Shown one piece after another: positions 36,164 through 45,695 of a stretch of 64,000 nucleotides of DNA (positions are counted from its first letter, which is position 1; each line of letters starts with the position of its first letter). Under the pieces are notes generated by a model. It was not told where the DNA came from. It did not search any database and saw nothing but the letters and a program-made list of their open reading frames with translations. This DNA comes from PALSA-1004 sp963829085 (GTDB taxonomy: Bacteria > Pseudomonadota > Gammaproteobacteria > Burkholderiales > SG8-41), in the NCBI GenBank assembly GCA_963829085.1, contig CAWHHJ010000016.1, positions 226,882 through 290,881 of the forward strand, given 5' to 3'. A program made the translations under genes and the position numbers.

Positions 36164-36955
36164 TCAGGCGCTGCGTCCCGCCATGTAGCTGTAATGCGAC
36201 TTTCGATGCATGCCGCGGCGGATTGCATCGACGGCGACGACGTCGGCCGGACTCACACTTGCGAAGTTAATTTCAAATCCGTATCGCTCGACCAACCACG
36301 CCGCTTTCTCCTGTGGCTCGATGAGGCCGAGCTCGAACAACAGATACTGGTTCTTGCCGAGCGACGCAATGCGGTCGAGCGCTTTGGGATCGCTGCGGGT
36401 CATATCCTGAATTTCGCTGCTCTCGAGATAGATTTTCGAGACGCCAAGTTCTAAGTCGCGCAATATCTGCTCGCAAACGGCGTCCGCATCGAACGGTACA
36501 TCAAGATTTTTGCGGCCCATTTCGGTCATGACCTTCAACCCCAGTTCCAGCGCACGTGCAATCAGTTCCTCACGATAACCCGCTTCCATAGGCGCCATCG
36601 TATCCTCGCTCATCTCGACGCCGGCGAAGCCCAGATCGCGTACGGCCTTGAAGTAATCGTCCACCTTGTGCTGGATGACTGCGAGCTGAAATGGAATGCC
36701 GCCAGGAAGCACGTCGATGCCGTTCTTGTTGTACAGCGCGACTTTCTTTTTGATCCACGCTGCGGAAAGGCGATCAACAAGTCCCGCGTGGTCGGTGATC
36801 TTCGCGTAGTCAATGATCGGAGCAGCGATTTCGATAATATCTTCGGTAGCACGCAGCGGAATGCCCACCTCGGACATCAGCAGCATGCTGTTCGTGCGCG
36901 GTTTGGGCGGTAGTTGCATCACTTGCAGCATGGGAAATGCAGTCGGGTTCATCAT
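36164..36955 (-). CDS. Phosphosulfolactate synthase (ComA)-like protein
   Basis: 263 residues, a single TIM-barrel-type domain. PPKPRTNSMLLMSEVGIPL and the following EIAAPIIDYAKITDHAG recall the N-terminal half of ComA, which adds sulfite to phosphoenolpyruvate; GFAGVEMSEDTMAP, LGLKVMTEMGRK and GVSKIYLESSEI resemble its later strands. ComA-like enzymes are known from coenzyme M synthesis, but bacterial homologues mostly have unknown roles. Ends two bases before the SDR start. Confidence 0.65.
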   Translation of the reverse strand: MMNPTAFPMLQVMQLPPKPRTNSMLLMSEVGIPLRATEDIIEIAAPIIDYAKITDHAGLVDRLSAAWIKKKVALYNKNGIDVLPGGIPFQLAVIQHKVDDYFKAVRDLGFAGVEMSEDTMAPMEAGYREELIARALELGLKVMTEMGRKNLDVPFDADAVCEQILRDLELGVSKIYLESSEIQDMTRSDPKALDRIASLGKNQYLLFELGLIEPQEKAAWLVERYGFEINFASVSPADVVAVDAIRRGMHRKSHYSYMAGRSA

Positions 36956-36989
36956 GTTTCAATCGTCCCCAGGTGGCTTGCGCTAAGAA

Positions 36990-38048
36990 TTATTCAAACC
37001 GGATTTTCGCAGCCTCAATTACTTTTGCCCACAAGGCGCTTTCTTTTTTAATGCGCAGGGCGAATTCTTGAGGCGTGTTGGCAACCGGATCAGCGCCGAT
37101 GTCGAGCAACTGTTTACGCACCTCGGGTAGCCCGACGACACGCGCGATGTCGCGGTGCGTTTTGACAATAACGTCGGATGGCGTCCCCGCAGGCGCGACA
37201 AGTCCAAACCATACGTCAGTGTCAAAACCCGGCACTCCAGCTTCCGCGATTGTTGGAACATCCGGCAGTAACGCGGAACGTTTGGCCGTGCTTACGCCCA
37301 GCGCGCGCAACTTCGCTGCTTTGATGTACGGCAGAGCAGCCGGCGTATTGAAGAATAACAACTCTATCTGGCCGGCTATAAGATCGGTCGCCGCGGGCGG
37401 GCCGCCCTTATACGGCACGTGCACGATGTCGATGCCGGTCATCGAGCGGAATAGTTCCATGGCGAGATGCAGCGACCCGCCAGTGCCCGATGATCCGTAG
37501 TTCACTTGTCCCGGATTTGCTTTGCACAGCGCGATCAATTCGCGCACGTTTCTCGCCCGGAACGATGGATTCGTGACAAGTAACTGGGACGTCGATGCGA
37601 TGATCGTTATCGGCGCGAAGGCCTTGTCGGGGTCGTAGGGGAGACTTTTGAACAGACTACGATCGATGGTGAACGATGTGTTGAGCGAAAAGAGCTGTGT
37701 ATAGCCATCCGCCGCTGAACCGGCGGCGAGCTGAGTGCCGAGCCTGCCGCCACCGCCCGCACGATTGTCGATCACGACCTGCTGATTCCACAGGTCGTAA
37801 AGCTTTTGTCCGACGACGCGGCCTACAAGGTCGATGCTGCCGGCCGGTGGAAACGGCACGATCCATCTCACCGGCCGCGCCGGAAACGTGTCGCTGGTCT
37901 CTGCCGCCATGCAGACAGTATCTGCGACTGCTGTGTAACATAGCGCAAGCGCAACGAGGCGGCGCAGCGCGCGGCATGATGAGAGATGCTGCAATACTTT
38001 CTTTCGAGGATTGTGCTGCGTTGATGCGCGGCAGCCGGCCGTTAGCAT
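36990..38048 (-). CDS. Bug family substrate-binding protein
   Basis: About 352 residues from ATG 38048; the frame is open to 38150 and the N-terminus is uncertain. A hydrophobic segment (RRLVALALCYTAVADTVCMA) serves as signal before AETSDTFPARPVRW. Loops are IVPFPPAGSIDLVGR, DNRAGGGGRLGTQ, YGSSGTGGSLHLAME, HVPYKGGPPAATD and VPTIAEAGVPGF. It ends AAKIRFE. First gene of the minus-strand set, divergent from the deacetylase. Confidence 0.9.
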   Translation of the reverse strand: MLTAGCRASTQHNPRKKVLQHLSSCRALRRLVALALCYTAVADTVCMAAETSDTFPARPVRWIVPFPPAGSIDLVGRVVGQKLYDLWNQQVVIDNRAGGGGRLGTQLAAGSAADGYTQLFSLNTSFTIDRSLFKSLPYDPDKAFAPITIIASTSQLLVTNPSFRARNVRELIALCKANPGQVNYGSSGTGGSLHLAMELFRSMTGIDIVHVPYKGGPPAATDLIAGQIELLFFNTPAALPYIKAAKLRALGVSTAKRSALLPDVPTIAEAGVPGFDTDVWFGLVAPAGTPSDVIVKTHRDIARVVGLPEVRKQLLDIGADPVANTPQEFALRIKKESALWAKVIEAAKIRFE

Positions 38049-38197
38049 AGCATTCGCACCGCCGCGCCTGCGTTGCGATGGTTTAATATGGAATTCACGC
38101 GCTGAAGAAACCGTATACTTGCGTGCGCGAGCGATCACAGAAAATTGCATGCGTGGCTAGCGGCACGCGTGCATCAAATGAAGGTGAGCAGCACGTA

Positions 38198-39079
38198 ATG
38201 GATCCCGGTCTCGACATACATGCGGGCGGTACAGAAATTCCGGCGCCCGCGGACTTCCGCTGGCCAGGCGGTAAGCGCATTGCGGTTTTTTTTCGCGTCG
38301 CATTCGAATGGTGGTCCGATGGCAAATGGCCCGGCATCGGCCCGATGGGTAATCCGCTCAAAGCCGGTCTGCCCGATCTCAATGCTGTCGGTTGGGCGGA
38401 GTACGGACACCGGCGCGGAATTTTTCGCGCGCTTGAAACATTCGCGCGCCACGACATCAAAGCGACGATCAATGTGTGCGGAATACTCGCCGAGCGTTAT
38501 CCCGACATTGTTCGACGCATCCACGATGACGGCCACGACGTCGTGTCGCATTCATATGCAATGGACATCATTCCCATTTATCTCACGGAAGACGAAGAGC
38601 GGGCGAACATACGTCGCACGACGGATCTGTTGCAACAGGCGACCGGTGTCAAGCCGCGCGGTTGGATAAGCCCGCGCAGCACGCCGAGCCAGCGCACGCC
38701 GCGACTTTTGCTCGAAGCAGGCTACGACTGGCACGGCGATACGTTGAACGATGATCTGCCGTACGTCGTTAAATTCGGCGATCGCTCGATCGTCGCTTTT
38801 CCCAATAATACAGAAGTCAATGATCTGCCGATTTACATGAAGCATGGCAACTCGCCGCGCGTCATGCTGGAGATGTTCGAGGACTGGCTTGCGTATGCGC
38901 GCACGTATGAGCGCGGCGCCGCCCGCATGGACCCGGCAATACATACGCATGTGTTTGGACGACCGGCCGGCATGGCCGTCTTCCAGCGCATCATGGAGAT
39001 AGCAAAAGCCGCTGACGACATCTGGATCGGCACACGGTCACAGGCCGCAGCGCATCTGCGTGCGACATTGCGCATGTAA
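38198..39079 (+). CDS. Polysaccharide deacetylase family protein (PuuE-like)
   Basis: 293 residues from ATG 38198. The NodB-type barrel shows in RIAVFFRVAFEWW, KATINVCGILAERYPDIVRRIHDDGHDVVSHSYAMD (metal His pair in HDVVSHS), and a C-terminal IHTHVFGRPAG with further His. The lack of a signal peptide and the WPGGKRIAVF opening fit the cytosolic PuuE-like group, which acts on cyclic amides such as allantoin, not on polysaccharide. Divergent from a Bug gene. Function inferred. Confidence 0.82.
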   Translation: MDPGLDIHAGGTEIPAPADFRWPGGKRIAVFFRVAFEWWSDGKWPGIGPMGNPLKAGLPDLNAVGWAEYGHRRGIFRALETFARHDIKATINVCGILAERYPDIVRRIHDDGHDVVSHSYAMDIIPIYLTEDEERANIRRTTDLLQQATGVKPRGWISPRSTPSQRTPRLLLEAGYDWHGDTLNDDLPYVVKFGDRSIVAFPNNTEVNDLPIYMKHGNSPRVMLEMFEDWLAYARTYERGAARMDPAIHTHVFGRPAGMAVFQRIMEIAKAADDIWIGTRSQAAAHLRATLRM

Positions 39080-39140
39080 CTATCGTCACCCACTACCTTA
39101 TCCGAGCTGAAAACCTTTTTTGATTCTGTTGCCATCACTC

Positions 39141-41054
39141 ATGCCCAATTCCGCCGCCGCAACTACGCGATCGAAAACTGAGAACGAAATTGTCGTTGAG
39201 CGCGACGTCATGGTTGCGATGCGTGACGGTGTGAGACTCGCAACAGACATTTATCGTCCCGCGCGCAATGGCAGCGCAGTCGCGGAAAAATTGCCGGTGA
39301 TTCTGGAGCGCACCCCGTACGGCAAGCTGCAGACCTCGCGCTCCGAGGTTGATGCGGGTATGGCGACGCCGCGCCTGCGTCCGGACGTAGCGACCTGGTT
39401 CGTGGAGCACGGCTACATCGTCGTCTATCAGGATTGCCGCGGCCGTTATGCGTCCGAAGGTGAATTCGTCAAGTATCTGTCCGACGGCGAAGACGGTTAT
39501 GACACGATGGCCTGGCTTGTTCGTCAGCCATGGTGCAACGGCAAGATCGCGACCATGGGTCTGTCGTATGCGGCGCACACGCAGGGCTCGCTCGCATGCC
39601 TGAACCCGTCGGGACTCGCCGCAATGGTCATCGACTCGGGCGCGTTTTCCAATGCATACCTGTCGGGCATACGCAGCGGCGGCGCGTTCGAGATGAAACA
39701 GGTGACCTGGGCCTTCAACCAGGCCAAGGAAAGCCCGCTCGCAAAAGCGAACCGCGTTGTTCGCGCCGCGCTTGACCAGGAAAATCTCATTGACTGGTTT
39801 AAGACCATGCCATGGAAGCCTGGGCATTCTCCGGTACGCTGGGTGCCGGAGTATGAGGACTACCTGTTTGCGCAATGGACGCACGGCGCATTCGACGACT
39901 ACTGGAAGCAGCTCGGTATTTACGCTGACGGTTATTACGATCAGTTCGCCGACGTGCCGCAGATTCACATGTCGAGCTGGTATGACGCCTACGTCCGCAC
40001 CGCCACTGACAATTACATTGCGCTAAGCAGGAGTAAGCGTGGACCGGTGCGGCTCATCATGGGCCCGTGGACGCACGGTGACCGCTCGAAGAGTTACGCT
40101 GGAGATGTCGACTTCGGCACGGCGGCGACAATCGATAATAATCTCGCGCCGCACTGGCGCGCGTTCCGTCAACGCTGGTTTGATCACTGGCTGAAGGGTG
40201 TCGACAACGGGGTCGACCGTGAACCGGCCGTGCGGCTTTTCCTCATGGGCGGCGGTTCCGGTCGTCGCAATGCCGCCGGCAGGCTCGATCACGGCGGTCG
40301 CTGGATTGCCGGCACTGACTGGCCGCTGCCCGAAGTCAAATACACCAACTACTATCTACACGCAGATGGCTCGCTCGATACAGGCATGCCTGCTGCAGAC
40401 GCGCAACCGCGATCGTACGATTTCGATCCGCGTGATCCCGTGCCCACGATGGGTGGACCGCTTACTTCCGGCGCGCCGGTGTTCGTGGGCGGCGCATTCG
40501 ACCAGCGCGAAGATGAGCGCTTCTTTGGCGTTCAGCACCCCGGGCTGCCGCTCGCGGCGCGTCATGATGTGCTGGTCTTCGAAACGCCACTACTCGAGGA
40601 AGACGTCGCCGTCGTCGGACCTGTCGTTGTGCGTCTGCACGTTGCATCGACGTGCGTCGATACCGACTTCACGGCGAAGCTGGTCGATGTGCATCCGCCG
40701 AATCAGGACTATCCGCGTGGCTTCGCGATGAATCTATGCGATGGCATCCTGCGTTGCCGCTATCGCGATTCATGGGAACGTCCGGCAATGATGACGCCGG
40801 GCCAGGTTTACGAAATCAAGATCGAGCCGTTCGCAACTTGCAATCTGTTCAAGGCCGGGCATCGTATCCGCCTGGATATCTCATCGAGTAATTTCCCGCG
40901 TTACGACGTGAACTTCAACACCGGCGAGCCCGAAGGCCGGGCAACGATGAAACGTGTGGCGACTAATACCATCTATCTCGATCGCAAACGCGCTTCGCAC
41001 GTTGTATTGCCCATTGTGCCGCTGCATGCATTAACGCCGTTGCAATCTTCATGA
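39141..41054 (+). CDS. CocE/NonD family alpha/beta hydrolase (S15-type)
   Basis: 637 residues from ATG 39141. The layout is hydrolase core followed by a jelly-roll C-terminal domain. VMVAMRDGVRLATDIYRP opens the domain, ILERTPYGK follows, the nucleophile Ser is in MGLSYAAHTQG (G.SY.), and the candidate Asp and His are in SSWYDAYVRT and MGPWTHGDRS. Family members cleave esters such as cocaine or peptide amides such as X-Pro. The stop overlaps the next ATG. Confidence 0.9.
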   Translation: MPNSAAATTRSKTENEIVVERDVMVAMRDGVRLATDIYRPARNGSAVAEKLPVILERTPYGKLQTSRSEVDAGMATPRLRPDVATWFVEHGYIVVYQDCRGRYASEGEFVKYLSDGEDGYDTMAWLVRQPWCNGKIATMGLSYAAHTQGSLACLNPSGLAAMVIDSGAFSNAYLSGIRSGGAFEMKQVTWAFNQAKESPLAKANRVVRAALDQENLIDWFKTMPWKPGHSPVRWVPEYEDYLFAQWTHGAFDDYWKQLGIYADGYYDQFADVPQIHMSSWYDAYVRTATDNYIALSRSKRGPVRLIMGPWTHGDRSKSYAGDVDFGTAATIDNNLAPHWRAFRQRWFDHWLKGVDNGVDREPAVRLFLMGGGSGRRNAAGRLDHGGRWIAGTDWPLPEVKYTNYYLHADGSLDTGMPAADAQPRSYDFDPRDPVPTMGGPLTSGAPVFVGGAFDQREDERFFGVQHPGLPLAARHDVLVFETPLLEEDVAVVGPVVVRLHVASTCVDTDFTAKLVDVHPPNQDYPRGFAMNLCDGILRCRYRDSWERPAMMTPGQVYEIKIEPFATCNLFKAGHRIRLDISSSNFPRYDVNFNTGEPEGRATMKRVATNTIYLDRKRASHVVLPIVPLHALTPLQSS

Positions 41055-42625
41055 TCCTGATCCGACTATTCGCTGCGCTGCTGTTGGCTGCCGTATGCTG
41101 GCACGCGGCCATCGCTGCTGATCTTGTCATTGCGCGCGCCGTCGAGCAGTCGTCGCTCGATCCGCTCTTCGGCCGCACCAACAACAACTACAGCACATCG
41201 GGCTGCATGTTCGAGCGGCTGGTGCAGGATGATGCGGCGAACCAGATCAAGCCCGGGCTCGCGGTAACGTGGCGCGTCGTAAACCCGACGACATGGGAAA
41301 TCAAGCTGCGCGAAAAAGTGAAATTCCATGACGGGACCGATTTCAGCGCAGATGACGTCGTCTTCTCGCTCGAGCGCGCACGTGACGTGCCGAATAGTCC
41401 GGCATCGTTCTCGAGCGCGGTAGCAGGCATTACCGAAATAAAGGCTCTGAGCAGTCTCGTGGTGCAGATCAAAACGGCGCAGCCACTGCCGCAATTGATG
41501 GAGCAAATCGGCCGTGCGTTCATCATGTCACGCAAGTCCGCTAGTGGACTCACGACTGCTGACTTCAACGCGGGCAAGGGCCTGGCGGGCACCGGTCCTT
41601 ACCACTTCGTGGAGTGGTTACCGGGACAGCGTCTGGTGCTCAAGCGGTTTGGCGCCTATTGGGGACCCAAGCCTGACTTCGAGAATGTCACGGTGCGCTT
41701 CATTCCCAAAGATGCGGCGCGTGCAGCGGCTTTGCTTGCGGGTGACGTAGACATGATCGATCTGGTTTCGCCCGATAACGTCAAGCAGCTGCGTGCCAGT
41801 CCAAAGGTAAAAGTCTATTCGATCGCTTCGACACGACTGATTTATCTGGCGCTCGATTCCGATCGCGATCGCAGTCCGTTTGTCACCGACGCCAGCGGCA
41901 AGCCCACAGATAAAAATCCGCTCAAGGACGCTCGTGTGCGCCGCGCGATTTCGCTGATGATAGATCGCAAGGCGATCGTCGATCGTTTGCTCGAGGGCTC
42001 CGGCGAGCCTGCAGGACAAATGGTGCCGCAGGGTCTGGGTGGCTACGATCCGGCACTCGTGCCGCTCAAACCGGATGTCGCCGTAGCTAAGAAACTGCTG
42101 GCTGAGGCAGGCTACCCGCAAGGTTTCGGCATCACCATCCATACTTCCGCCGACCGTTTCCCACGCGATGCCGATCTCGCGCAGGCGCTGGGGCAGATGC
42201 TGACGCGCGGCGGCATCAAAGTGAACAATGTGTTCGCGTTGCCGTACAACGTCTACGCGTCGGCCGCGACAAAGCGCGAATACAGCGCGTTCATCTTCAG
42301 TTTCGGCACCACCACGCCGGACTCGGCAATCGGATTGACGACCGTTCTCGCGACTTACGACCCGAGCGCTTCACTGGGCACATTCAACCGGTCGCGTTAC
42401 TCGAATGCTAAGTTCGATACCGTATTGAAACGAGCACTCGGTGAATTCGACGACGCCAGGCGCAATGCCGATTTGCGCGAAGCCGCGCGCATCGCATTTG
42501 AAGACGTCGCAATCGTGCCGCTCTTCTGGCCTGTCATTCATTGGGCGGCGCGCAATGGCATCGTGTATGAGCCGCGACGCGACGAAGAAACGCTGCCGCA
42601 AAAAGTCAGCATTGCGAAGCAGTGA
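41051..42625 (+). CDS. ABC transporter substrate-binding protein, family 5 (peptide/opine type)
   Basis: 524 residues with signal MILIRLFAALLLAAVCWHAAIAAD. Family 5 marks are the early LDPLFGRTNNNYSTSGCMFERL, KPGLAVTWRVVNPTTWEIKLREKVKFHDGTDF, and GTGPYHFVEWLPGQRLVL. Ligands of this family are peptides, nickel or glutathione. Translationally coupled to the CocE-like gene (ATGA), but no permease or ATPase gene follows, so it too lacks its transporter here. Confidence 0.9.
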   Translation: MILIRLFAALLLAAVCWHAAIAADLVIARAVEQSSLDPLFGRTNNNYSTSGCMFERLVQDDAANQIKPGLAVTWRVVNPTTWEIKLREKVKFHDGTDFSADDVVFSLERARDVPNSPASFSSAVAGITEIKALSSLVVQIKTAQPLPQLMEQIGRAFIMSRKSASGLTTADFNAGKGLAGTGPYHFVEWLPGQRLVLKRFGAYWGPKPDFENVTVRFIPKDAARAAALLAGDVDMIDLVSPDNVKQLRASPKVKVYSIASTRLIYLALDSDRDRSPFVTDASGKPTDKNPLKDARVRRAISLMIDRKAIVDRLLEGSGEPAGQMVPQGLGGYDPALVPLKPDVAVAKKLLAEAGYPQGFGITIHTSADRFPRDADLAQALGQMLTRGGIKVNNVFALPYNVYASAATKREYSAFIFSFGTTTPDSAIGLTTVLATYDPSASLGTFNRSRYSNAKFDTVLKRALGEFDDARRNADLREAARIAFEDVAIVPLFWPVIHWAARNGIVYEPRRDEETLPQKVSIAKQ

Positions 42626-42675
42626 ATGATCGACCGTTACTTGAACTTGTATAAACGAGCCCCGGAAAGATACCT

Positions 42676-43770
42676 ATGAAAATTACAACCATCGAATCGC
42701 AAATCGTGCGCGTTCCCGCCGACGAGCCGCTTGCCGGCGGTCCGGCTGTAGCAGGCGCCACACGCGACTTTGTCGCGCTCACCATTCGAACAGACGAGGG
42801 CGTGGAAGGTATCGGCATTAGTTTTTTTGGCGGCGCCTTGATGGGCGCGCTGAAAATGGCAATCGATGCGCTGGGCGCGCTCACGGTTGGCGAAGATCCG
42901 CTCGACATCGAGGCCATCGTGGGCAAGCTGCGCGCCGCGGCCGGTATGAGCGGTCCGGGCGGGATATTCACGCTCGCGCTCGCTGCCATCGATATCGCGT
43001 TGTGGGACATCAAGGGCAAGGTCTTCAATCTGCCGCTTTCGCGCCTGCTCGGCGGATATCGACAGCGCGTGCCGACCTATGCGAGCGGCGCGCTCATGCG
43101 CCATTTCCCGCTCGACGCCGTGGCAAAGGCGGGAGCGAAGCTGGTCGAGAAGGGCTTTCGCCAGATGAAGACGCAGCTTGCGCTGCCCGGTGACACCAGT
43201 GCCGACAAAGAAGTCGAGCGTATGCGCGTACTGCGCGATGCCATCGGCCCGGACATCGATCTCATGTGCGATATCAATCAGCGCTGGGACGTGCGGCAGG
43301 CCATCTCGATCGGCAGCCGTGTTGAGCAATTCAATCTGTTCTGGCTCGAGGACGTGACCACGCATGACGACTACGCCGGACTCGCGCGCGTCGCGGAGGC
43401 GCTGGCGACACCGGTTGCAGGCGGCGAATATGTCTATGGTCTCGCGCCCTTCCGCCACATGCTCGAAGCGCGCTCAGTGGATATCGTAATGATTGATGTG
43501 CTGCGTTCTGGCGGCATCACCGGATGGATGAAGATCGCCGGCATGGCGGAAGCGTTCAATGTGCCCGTCGTGAATCACCTGTGCCCGGAAATATCAGTGC
43601 ACCTCGTTGCAGCTATTCCGCACGGACTGACCGTCGAGTACATGCCATGGTCGGCGAAACTGTTCGAAGAAGTTCCACAGCCGGTGAAAGGTGAGCTCAC
43701 CGTGCCCACCAAGCCCGGCCTCGGACTCAAATTCGATAAGGCTGCGCTCAAGCGCTATGGAACGGCGTAG
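42676..43770 (+). CDS. Mandelate racemase/muconate lactonizing enzyme family (enolase superfamily)
   Basis: 364 residues. The N-terminal capping domain begins MKITTIESQIVRVPADEP. Metal ligands are Asp in LMCDINQRW, Glu in FWLEDVTTHDD and Glu in AGGEYVYG; the acid/base Lys is in FRQMKTQLAL and a His in VVNHLCPEISVHL. Such enzymes abstract an alpha proton of a carboxylate; substrate unknown. RBS and gap of 50 bases after the binding-protein gene. Confidence 0.9.
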   Translation: MKITTIESQIVRVPADEPLAGGPAVAGATRDFVALTIRTDEGVEGIGISFFGGALMGALKMAIDALGALTVGEDPLDIEAIVGKLRAAAGMSGPGGIFTLALAAIDIALWDIKGKVFNLPLSRLLGGYRQRVPTYASGALMRHFPLDAVAKAGAKLVEKGFRQMKTQLALPGDTSADKEVERMRVLRDAIGPDIDLMCDINQRWDVRQAISIGSRVEQFNLFWLEDVTTHDDYAGLARVAEALATPVAGGEYVYGLAPFRHMLEARSVDIVMIDVLRSGGITGWMKIAGMAEAFNVPVVNHLCPEISVHLVAAIPHGLTVEYMPWSAKLFEEVPQPVKGELTVPTKPGLGLKFDKAALKRYGTA

Positions 43771-43791
43771 GCCGTTTTCGGCGCCCCGATC

Positions 43792-44670
43792 GTGACCGCA
43801 TCACAGCCGGGGATTCTTGCTGCGGGCCCCGTGAGCGGTCGCTACCTCACGTTTACGCTGATGCCTGGCGGCGACGCTCGGAAGGCGCTGCATCATCTAG
43901 CCGCAATTATCGACGGTGAAGCATGTGTCGCCGGTCTCGGTGAACCGCTACTGCGTGCGCTTGGCAGACCTATCACCGATATGCAGACATTTCCGCGTTG
44001 TAGCGGCGATGGCTTCGAGGTGCCGTCCACGCCCGCTGCGCTCTGGTGCTGGTTGCGTGGAAGTGATCGCGGCGACTTATTCCATCGCAGCCGCTTGATC
44101 GAGAAAACGCTGGCAGAAGCATTGGTACTCGATAGTGCGGTCGATGCATTTCGTCATGACGGCGGCCGCGATCTGACCGGGTACGAAGACGGCACTGAAA
44201 ATCCGCATGACGATGCGGCGATTGCAGCGGCAATCGTTCAAGGCCATGGCATTGGACTCGATGGTGCAAGCTTCGCCGCTGTGCAGCAGTGGGTGCACAA
44301 TTTCGATCGCTTCGAAGCGATGACTCGGCATGACCAGGACAATGCGATTGGACGCCGCAAGTCCGACAATGAAGAACTTGCCGATGCTCCGGAATCGTCG
44401 CATGTGAAGCGCACGGCGCAGGAAACTTTCGCACCAGAAGCGTTCGTTGTGCGCCGCTCTATGCCATGGAATGATGCGACCCGCGCAGGACTCATGTTCG
44501 TCGCCTTCGGGCATACGCCTGCTGCATTTGCGGCGCAATTGAACCGCATGGTGGGCGCCGAAGATGGCGTCATTGATGCGCTGTTCGGATTCTCGCGTCC
44601 GGTTACGGGAGCGTATTATTGGTGTCCGCCCATGCTTGAGGGCAGATTGGACCTAACGGCGGTGTGTTGA
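43792..44670 (+). CDS. DyP-type peroxidase
   Basis: 292 residues from GTG 43792. The distal GxxDG motif reads GYEDGTENPHDD. A proximal haem His is likely in VQQWVHNFDRFEAM, and the C-terminal domain includes MPWNDATRAGLMFVAFG. Without a Tat or encapsulin tail, so probably cytoplasmic. DyP enzymes oxidise dyes and phenolics with peroxide. Ends the CocE-binding protein-MR/MLE-DyP set. Confidence 0.88.
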   Translation: MTASQPGILAAGPVSGRYLTFTLMPGGDARKALHHLAAIIDGEACVAGLGEPLLRALGRPITDMQTFPRCSGDGFEVPSTPAALWCWLRGSDRGDLFHRSRLIEKTLAEALVLDSAVDAFRHDGGRDLTGYEDGTENPHDDAAIAAAIVQGHGIGLDGASFAAVQQWVHNFDRFEAMTRHDQDNAIGRRKSDNEELADAPESSHVKRTAQETFAPEAFVVRRSMPWNDATRAGLMFVAFGHTPAAFAAQLNRMVGAEDGVIDALFGFSRPVTGAYYWCPPMLEGRLDLTAVC

Positions 44671-44706
44671 AGCACGCGGTGTTACGCCGAGCATCCGGCT
44701 TGCAGC

Positions 44707-45685
44707 TTACTCGAGCCTTATCCCTGCTTCTTTGATGGTGCGTGCCCACCGCGCAATGTCGGCGCGCAGAAAGTCGCCGAATTCCCGGTGGACTTATCAC
44801 CGGCTCGAAACCAAGTACGGCAAGGCGTTCTCTAAAATCCGCGGTTTTGAGCGTTGCGACGATCCGCTCGTTAAGCCGCGCGACTACACTCTCTGGCGTG
44901 CCGCGCGGCGTCAGGACGCCGTACCAGGTCGCTGCCTCATAGCCCTGCACGCCCGCTTCCGCGACGGTTGGCAGATCAGGCACTAAAGCCGAGCGCTGTG
45001 CGCTCGTCACGGCAAGCGCTTTGACTTTTCCTGCCCTCACATGCGGCAGTGCCGCGCCTATGACGTCGAACATGAGCTGTACCTGGCCGGCAAGCAGATC
45101 AGTTTGCGCGGGGCCGCTGCCCTTGTATGGCACATGTGTCATGCGTACGCCTGCCATGTTTTCAAACAGCTCAGCAGCAAGATGTGTGATGCCGCCGGTG
45201 CCGGTGGACGCGAAATTGAGCGCACCGGGTTTCGCTTTCGCGAGCCCAATCAATTCGCTGATTGAATTTGCAGGCACGGAAGGATGTGCCGCAACGATCA
45301 TCGGCCCGCTAGAGATCAGTCCCACCGGCGCAAAATCGCGCAACGAGTCATACGGCAGTTTTCGATACAGGCTCGCGCTGATGCCGAAGGAGGCCGTTGT
45401 GAACATGATCGTATAGCCGTCGGCCGGCGCTTTGGCCGCAATCGCTGCGCCGAGTGTCCCGGCGGCGCCGGCGCGATTATCGATAACGAACTGCTGACCG
45501 AAGCCTTCGCCGAGCTTCTGGCCGATCATGCGCGCGACAGTGTCGGAACCGCCCGGCGGAAATGGCACGATGAAGCGCACCGGGCGCTCCGGATATGCAA
45601 TCGTATCTGCAGCGGCGACGTTGCAGAACAAAACCACCGCACCAATGAAACTATTGGCGGCAATGCCACGCGCCCTGCACATCAC
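44707..45685 (-). pseudogene. Bug family substrate-binding protein, C-terminal frameshift
   Basis: Intact from the start at 45685 through VPFPPGGSDTVAR, DNRAGAAGTLGA, FASTGTGGITHLAAE, HVPYKGSGPAQTD and LPTVAEAGVQGY. The frame then slips near 44786, where a CCC run seems one base short; restoring it gives GEFGDFLRADIARWARTIKE and IRLE to a TAA at 44707-44709, the normal Bug ending. As sequenced the frame runs on to 44603 with unrelated residues. Confidence 0.88.
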
Positions 45686-45695
45686 GCGGCGTTCG

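Noticed and set aside
42637..43458. A 273-residue minus-strand ORF opposite the enolase-superfamily gene
   Set aside because: Arg/Ala/Glu-rich antisense shadow; all metal-binding motifs are on the plus strand.
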